A stretch of DNA of 8,544 nt. Origin: Hyphomicrobiales bacterium (GTDB lineage: Bacteria; Pseudomonadota; Alphaproteobacteria; Rhizobiales; Afifellaceae). Every line of letters starts with the position of its first letter. The first letter of the stretch is position 1. This document shows positions 6,028 through 8,544 of this stretch, piece after piece. The translations under genes and the position numbers were made by a program. The stretch spans positions 1 through 8,544 of the forward strand of contig JACCSN010000848.1 of assembly GCA_013812985.1 (NCBI GenBank), given 5' to 3'. The notes under the pieces are model-generated. The model made no database searches. It worked only from the letters and a program-made list of their open reading frames with translations, and had not been told where the DNA came from.

Positions 6028-7016
6028 ACACCGTTCGCCAGCTGCTGCTCCGCCGCGAAGCCGGCATCCTCGTGATGATCGTGCTGTTCTGCGCCGTCGT
6101 CGGATTGTTCAGGCCGCGCTTCCTGACGCTCGACGAACTGCGTATCGTGCTGCTGCTCGTGCCGCTCATCATGATCGGCGCGATGGGGCAGATGCTGGTC
6201 ATCGTGGCGCGCCATGTCGACCTCTCCATCGGCTCGACGCAGGCCTTTGCGGCCATGGTCACGGCGCTGATGTTCAAGTTCCATCCTGAGGTCCCCTGGG
6301 CGCTCGGCTTTGTGGTTGCCGTCGGCGTCGGCGTTGGGCTCGGCCTGTTGAACGGCCTTTTGATCATCCTCTTCCGCCTGCCCGCGATCATCGTGACGCT
6401 GGGCACGCTCAGTCTCTATCGCGGGCTCACCTACATCGTTTCAAATGCCAAGCAGGTCGACCGGCAATTCGTGCCCTCCGCGCTGAAGGCGATGTCGCAG
6501 ACCTCGCCGATCTTCGGGATTCCCTGGATCATCTTCATGGCCTTCGGCATCGCGCTGCTGACCTATTGGTTCGCCAATCATACCCGCGCCGGCCGGCAGA
6601 TTTTCGCGCTCGGGTCGAACCCGGCCGCGGCGCCGCTCCGCGGCATTCGCGTGAACGTCATCACGCTGATGGTGTTCGCCATTTCCGGCGGGCTCGCCGG
6701 TCTCACGGGCATTATGTATGCGAGCCGCTGGGGTTTCGTGAACCCGTCCAATACCGGCAACGGCTTTGAGTTCATCGTGATCGCGGCCGTGGTGATCGGC
6801 GGCGTCTCCATCAATGGCGGAGTAGGCTCCGTGTTCGGGGTCGTGCTCGGCGTGCTGCTGCTGGGCTGCGTCAGCGCCGCCCTGCCGCTGCTCGGCATTC
6901 CCGGCACCGCCCAGAACGCCATCTATGGCGCCGTCATCCTCGTGGCGCTGCTCATCGATCGCTCGGTGCGTCAGCGCGGCCTGCAGGCGCTCACCACCGC
7001 GAGAGCCGCGGCGTGA
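6024..7016 (+). CDS. CUT2-family sugar ABC transporter permease (first)
   Basis: 330-residue inner-membrane protein of the BPD_transp_2 family (RbsC/RhaP-like). Hydrophobic segments lie at about 13-30, 40-62, 92-118, 121-137, 167-183, 211-232, 250-262, 266-290 and 299-311. Landmarks: RHVDLSIGS (63-71), the counterpart of the family's IDLSVGS; LNGLLI (109-114); LPAIIVTLGTLSLYRG (119-134); and the cytoplasmic coupling stretch ALGSNPAAAPLRGI (195-208). It starts at ATG 6024, overlapping the ATPase stop by 4 bp (ATGA), so the two are translationally coupled. It would form the membrane channel with the next gene product. Intact. In rhizobial rhamnose systems the equivalent genes are rhaP and rhaQ; which is which cannot be told here. 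Confidence 0.9.
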   Translation: MNTVRQLLLRREAGILVMIVLFCAVVGLFRPRFLTLDELRIVLLLVPLIMIGAMGQMLVIVARHVDLSIGSTQAFAAMVTALMFKFHPEVPWALGFVVAVGVGVGLGLLNGLLIILFRLPAIIVTLGTLSLYRGLTYIVSNAKQVDRQFVPSALKAMSQTSPIFGIPWIIFMAFGIALLTYWFANHTRAGRQIFALGSNPAAAPLRGIRVNVITLMVFAISGGLAGLTGIMYASRWGFVNPSNTGNGFEFIVIAAVVIGGVSINGGVGSVFGVVLGVLLLGCVSAALPLLGIPGTAQNAIYGAVILVALLIDRSVRQRGLQALTTARAAA

Positions 7017-8014
7017 GCGCCTCGGATACCCTGCCGGCCGCCACCGTCGCCCGCGACGCCGCGCCCCCGCGCCCGCGCTGGCAGGTGATCCTGATCCGGC
7101 CGGAGATGATGACCTTCGTGCTGCTGATCCTGGGCTTAATCGTCGCGAGCCGGCTTTCGCCGTATTTCTTGGACGCGCGCTATATCCTGAACAGCTTCAC
7201 GCTCTCGGCGGAGTTCGCCCTCATCGCCTTGGTGCTCACCATGGTGATCATCGCCGGTGAGATCGATCTCTCGCCGGCGGCTACCATGGCGCTGTCGGCC
7301 TGCCTCTTTGCCTATGCGCTGCAATTCGGATTGCCGGTCTGGCTGGCGGTCGTTGTCTGCCTCGGCTCGGGCCTGCTGATGGGCGCGCTCAACGGCCTGC
7401 TGGTGATCGGCCTTCAGCTGCCCTCGATCATCGTCACCATCGGCACGCTGACGCTCTATCGCGGCATCGCGCAGGTGATCGCCGGCGACAAGTCGGTCCG
7501 CCTTCCCGAATGGTATATCGGCGTCAACAAGGTGCTGATCGCCGGGCTGCCCGCGCCTGTCGTGATTTTCCTACTCGTCTCGATCGGGCTCGGGCTCGTC
7601 CTCGGCACCACGATCTATGGCCGCCAGATATACCAGACCGGCACCAATGAGATTGCTGCGCGGCATTCCGGCATCCGCACGCGCGCGATCAAGATGGCGC
7701 TGTTCCTCGCCATGGGATTAGCGAGCGCGGTCGCCGGCATGATCTTCACCTCGCGTCTCGGCTCGGTGCGCTACGACCTGGGGCTTGGCGGCGAGTTGCA
7801 GATGGTGCTGATGGCCATGCTGGGAGGCACCTATATCTTCGGCGGCCGCGGCTCGATCCTCGGCACCTTCCTTGCGGCATGGCTGCTCTCCGTCATCTCG
7901 ACGGGTATGACCACCGCCAACCTGCTGCCGGCGACGCAGCTTTGCGTTCTCGGCGTCTTGCTTATCGTCTCCATCATCGCCACCAATCTCATTTATTCCC
8001 GCACCCAGCGGTAG
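7013..8014 (+). CDS. CUT2-family sugar ABC transporter permease (second)
   Basis: 333-residue inner-membrane protein, a paralogue of the preceding permease. It has a longer cytoplasmic N-terminus (1-30, Pro/Ala/Arg-rich). Hydrophobic segments lie at about 33-47, 63-82, 86-104, 109-135, 137-156, 178-199, 226-246, 263-276, 281-299 and 306-326. Shared landmarks: GEIDLSPAA (82-90), ALNGLL (125-130), LPSIIVTIGTLTLYRG (136-151) and YQTGTNEIAARHSGI (207-221). The GTG start at 7013 overlaps the previous TGA stop by 4 bp (GTGA), so the three transporter genes form a tightly coupled set. Stop is TAG. A heteromeric pair of permeases is as expected for RhaP/RhaQ-like or LsrC/LsrD-like importers. Intact. 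Confidence 0.9.
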   Translation: MSASDTLPAATVARDAAPPRPRWQVILIRPEMMTFVLLILGLIVASRLSPYFLDARYILNSFTLSAEFALIALVLTMVIIAGEIDLSPAATMALSACLFAYALQFGLPVWLAVVVCLGSGLLMGALNGLLVIGLQLPSIIVTIGTLTLYRGIAQVIAGDKSVRLPEWYIGVNKVLIAGLPAPVVIFLLVSIGLGLVLGTTIYGRQIYQTGTNEIAARHSGIRTRAIKMALFLAMGLASAVAGMIFTSRLGSVRYDLGLGGELQMVLMAMLGGTYIFGGRGSILGTFLAAWLLSVISTGMTTANLLPATQLCVLGVLLIVSIIATNLIYSRTQR

Positions 8015-8045
8015 CGGGCGCTTCGCCGACCAAACGGCAACAAAC

Positions 8046-8051
8046 AGGAGG
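8046..8051 (+). promoter_or_regulatory. Strong Shine-Dalgarno that fixes the binding-protein start
   Basis: AGGAGG, the only full-consensus ribosome site I noticed in the window, lies 7 bases before GTG 8059. The nearer ATG at 8054 is followed at once by ACG TGA and cannot be the start. The strong site fits the high expression usual for periplasmic binding proteins. Confidence 0.8.
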
Positions 8052-8058
8052 AAATGAC

Positions 8059-8544
8059 GTGAAGAAATTTCTGCTAGCTGGTCTCGCCCTCGGCCTGACC
8101 ATGGTCCCCAGCGCCTTCGCCCAAGACCCCATGAGCATCGTCTATATCGGCAAGAACACCGGTAACCCCTATTTCGACAGCATAACTGGCGGGTTCCAGG
8201 ACGCCTGCAAGGAGCTCGGCTGCGAGTTCGAGTTCGTCGCCCCGGCGACCGCCGAAGCGACCTCGCAGATTCCGATCATCGAGGCGCAGATCCAGCGCGG
8301 GGTCGATGTCATCGCGATCGCGCCCAACAGTCCCGACGCCATGAACCAGGTGCTCGACGACGCCCGCGGCAAGGGCATCCTCGTGCTCGCCGTCAACGGT
8401 GATCTCGTCGGCAATGAGAGCCACCGCGACGCCAACATCCTTCCGGTGGACTTCACCAAGACCGGCCCGAACCAGGTGGAGCTCATGGGCTCGCTGATCG
8501 ACTACAAGGGCGACATCGCCATTCTCTCCGCGACAACCGAGGCG
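8059..8544 (+). CDS. Sugar ABC transporter periplasmic substrate-binding protein (partial, 3' end outside window)
   Basis: The first 162 codons of a peripl_BP_4 / LsrB-RhaS-like binding protein, normally about 320-340 residues. A signal peptide is clear: a KK start, a hydrophobic core (residues 4-16), then PSAFA with cleavage expected after Ala21. The mature part begins with the first beta strand MSIVYIGKNTGNPYFDS, followed by EFVAPATAEATSQIP and EAQIQRGVDVIAIAPNSPDA (ligand cleft). Then come VLAVNGDL and VDFTKTG, and IAILSATTEA at the edge recalls the LSATTDA of rhizobial RhaS. It starts 44 bp after the second permease, last in the cluster seen here, and delivers the sugar to the permeases. 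Ligand cannot be fixed from half the protein; L-rhamnose or L-fucose is inferred from the neighbours. Reading frame is open to the window end. Confidence 0.9.
   Translation, partial: MKKFLLAGLALGLTMVPSAFAQDPMSIVYIGKNTGNPYFDSITGGFQDACKELGCEFEFVAPATAEATSQIPIIEAQIQRGVDVIAIAPNSPDAMNQVLDDARGKGILVLAVNGDLVGNESHRDANILPVDFTKTGPNQVELMGSLIDYKGDIAILSATTEA

Noticed and set aside
8017..8027. Small hairpin GGCG-CTT-CGCC between permease and binding protein as a terminator or stability element
   Set aside because: Only a four-pair stem, with no U-run after it; expected by chance in this base composition.
1..8544. CRISPR arrays, insertion sequences, tRNAs, integrase sites
   Set aside because: I saw no spaced direct repeats, transposase motifs, terminal inverted repeats or tRNA-like folds, and genes fill the window with no gap above 300 bases.

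Overview
The window is a GC-rich sugar-catabolism locus. Its codon use, its FCD-type GntR regulator and its CUT2 transporter suggest an alphaproteobacterium, probably of the Rhizobiales/Hyphomicrobiales; no rRNA or marker gene confirms this. It holds two divergent operons around a short control region at about 4117-4251.

Minus-strand operon, in order of transcription: a DHDPS/DapA-family aldolase or dehydratase (3217-4116), an enolase-superfamily sugar-acid dehydratase (2030-3205), a COG3618 amidohydrolase-type sugar lactonase (1140-2021), an FCD/GntR regulator that is clearly broken (291-1129), and a RhaM-family sugar mutarotase (1-318). Spacing is 8 to 11 bp, or an overlap, so they form one transcription unit. 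Plus-strand operon: a short remnant of an aldo/keto-reductase sugar dehydrogenase (4252-4482), then a CUT2 ABC importer made of a double ATPase (4492-6027), two permeases (6024-7016, 7013-8014) and a periplasmic binding protein cut by the window end (8059-8544).

Together these describe a non-phosphorylative 6-deoxyhexose pathway: uptake, anomer interconversion, oxidation to the lactone, lactone opening, dehydration of the aldonate, then cleavage of the 2-keto-3-deoxy acid (expected products pyruvate and L-lactaldehyde). L-rhamnose and L-fucose both fit, and the sequence does not decide between them. The mutarotase, the dehydratase and the binding protein recall rhamnose systems. The AKR-type dehydrogenase and DapA-type last enzyme recall non-phosphorylative L-fucose systems.

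The most notable feature is selective decay. The regulator has two in-frame TAG codons, a one-base frameshift and an Arg-to-Cys change in its helix-turn-helix. The dehydrogenase is cut to about 76 codons and has lost its catalytic Tyr. The aldolase has ATC exactly where its Shine-Dalgarno sequence and its family's N-terminus call for ATG. The mutarotase, lactonase, dehydratase and transporter look intact, and a strong FCD-type operator remains in the control region. I see no evidence of a wholly new kind of system. The interest lies in how the pathway is being rewired or lost.
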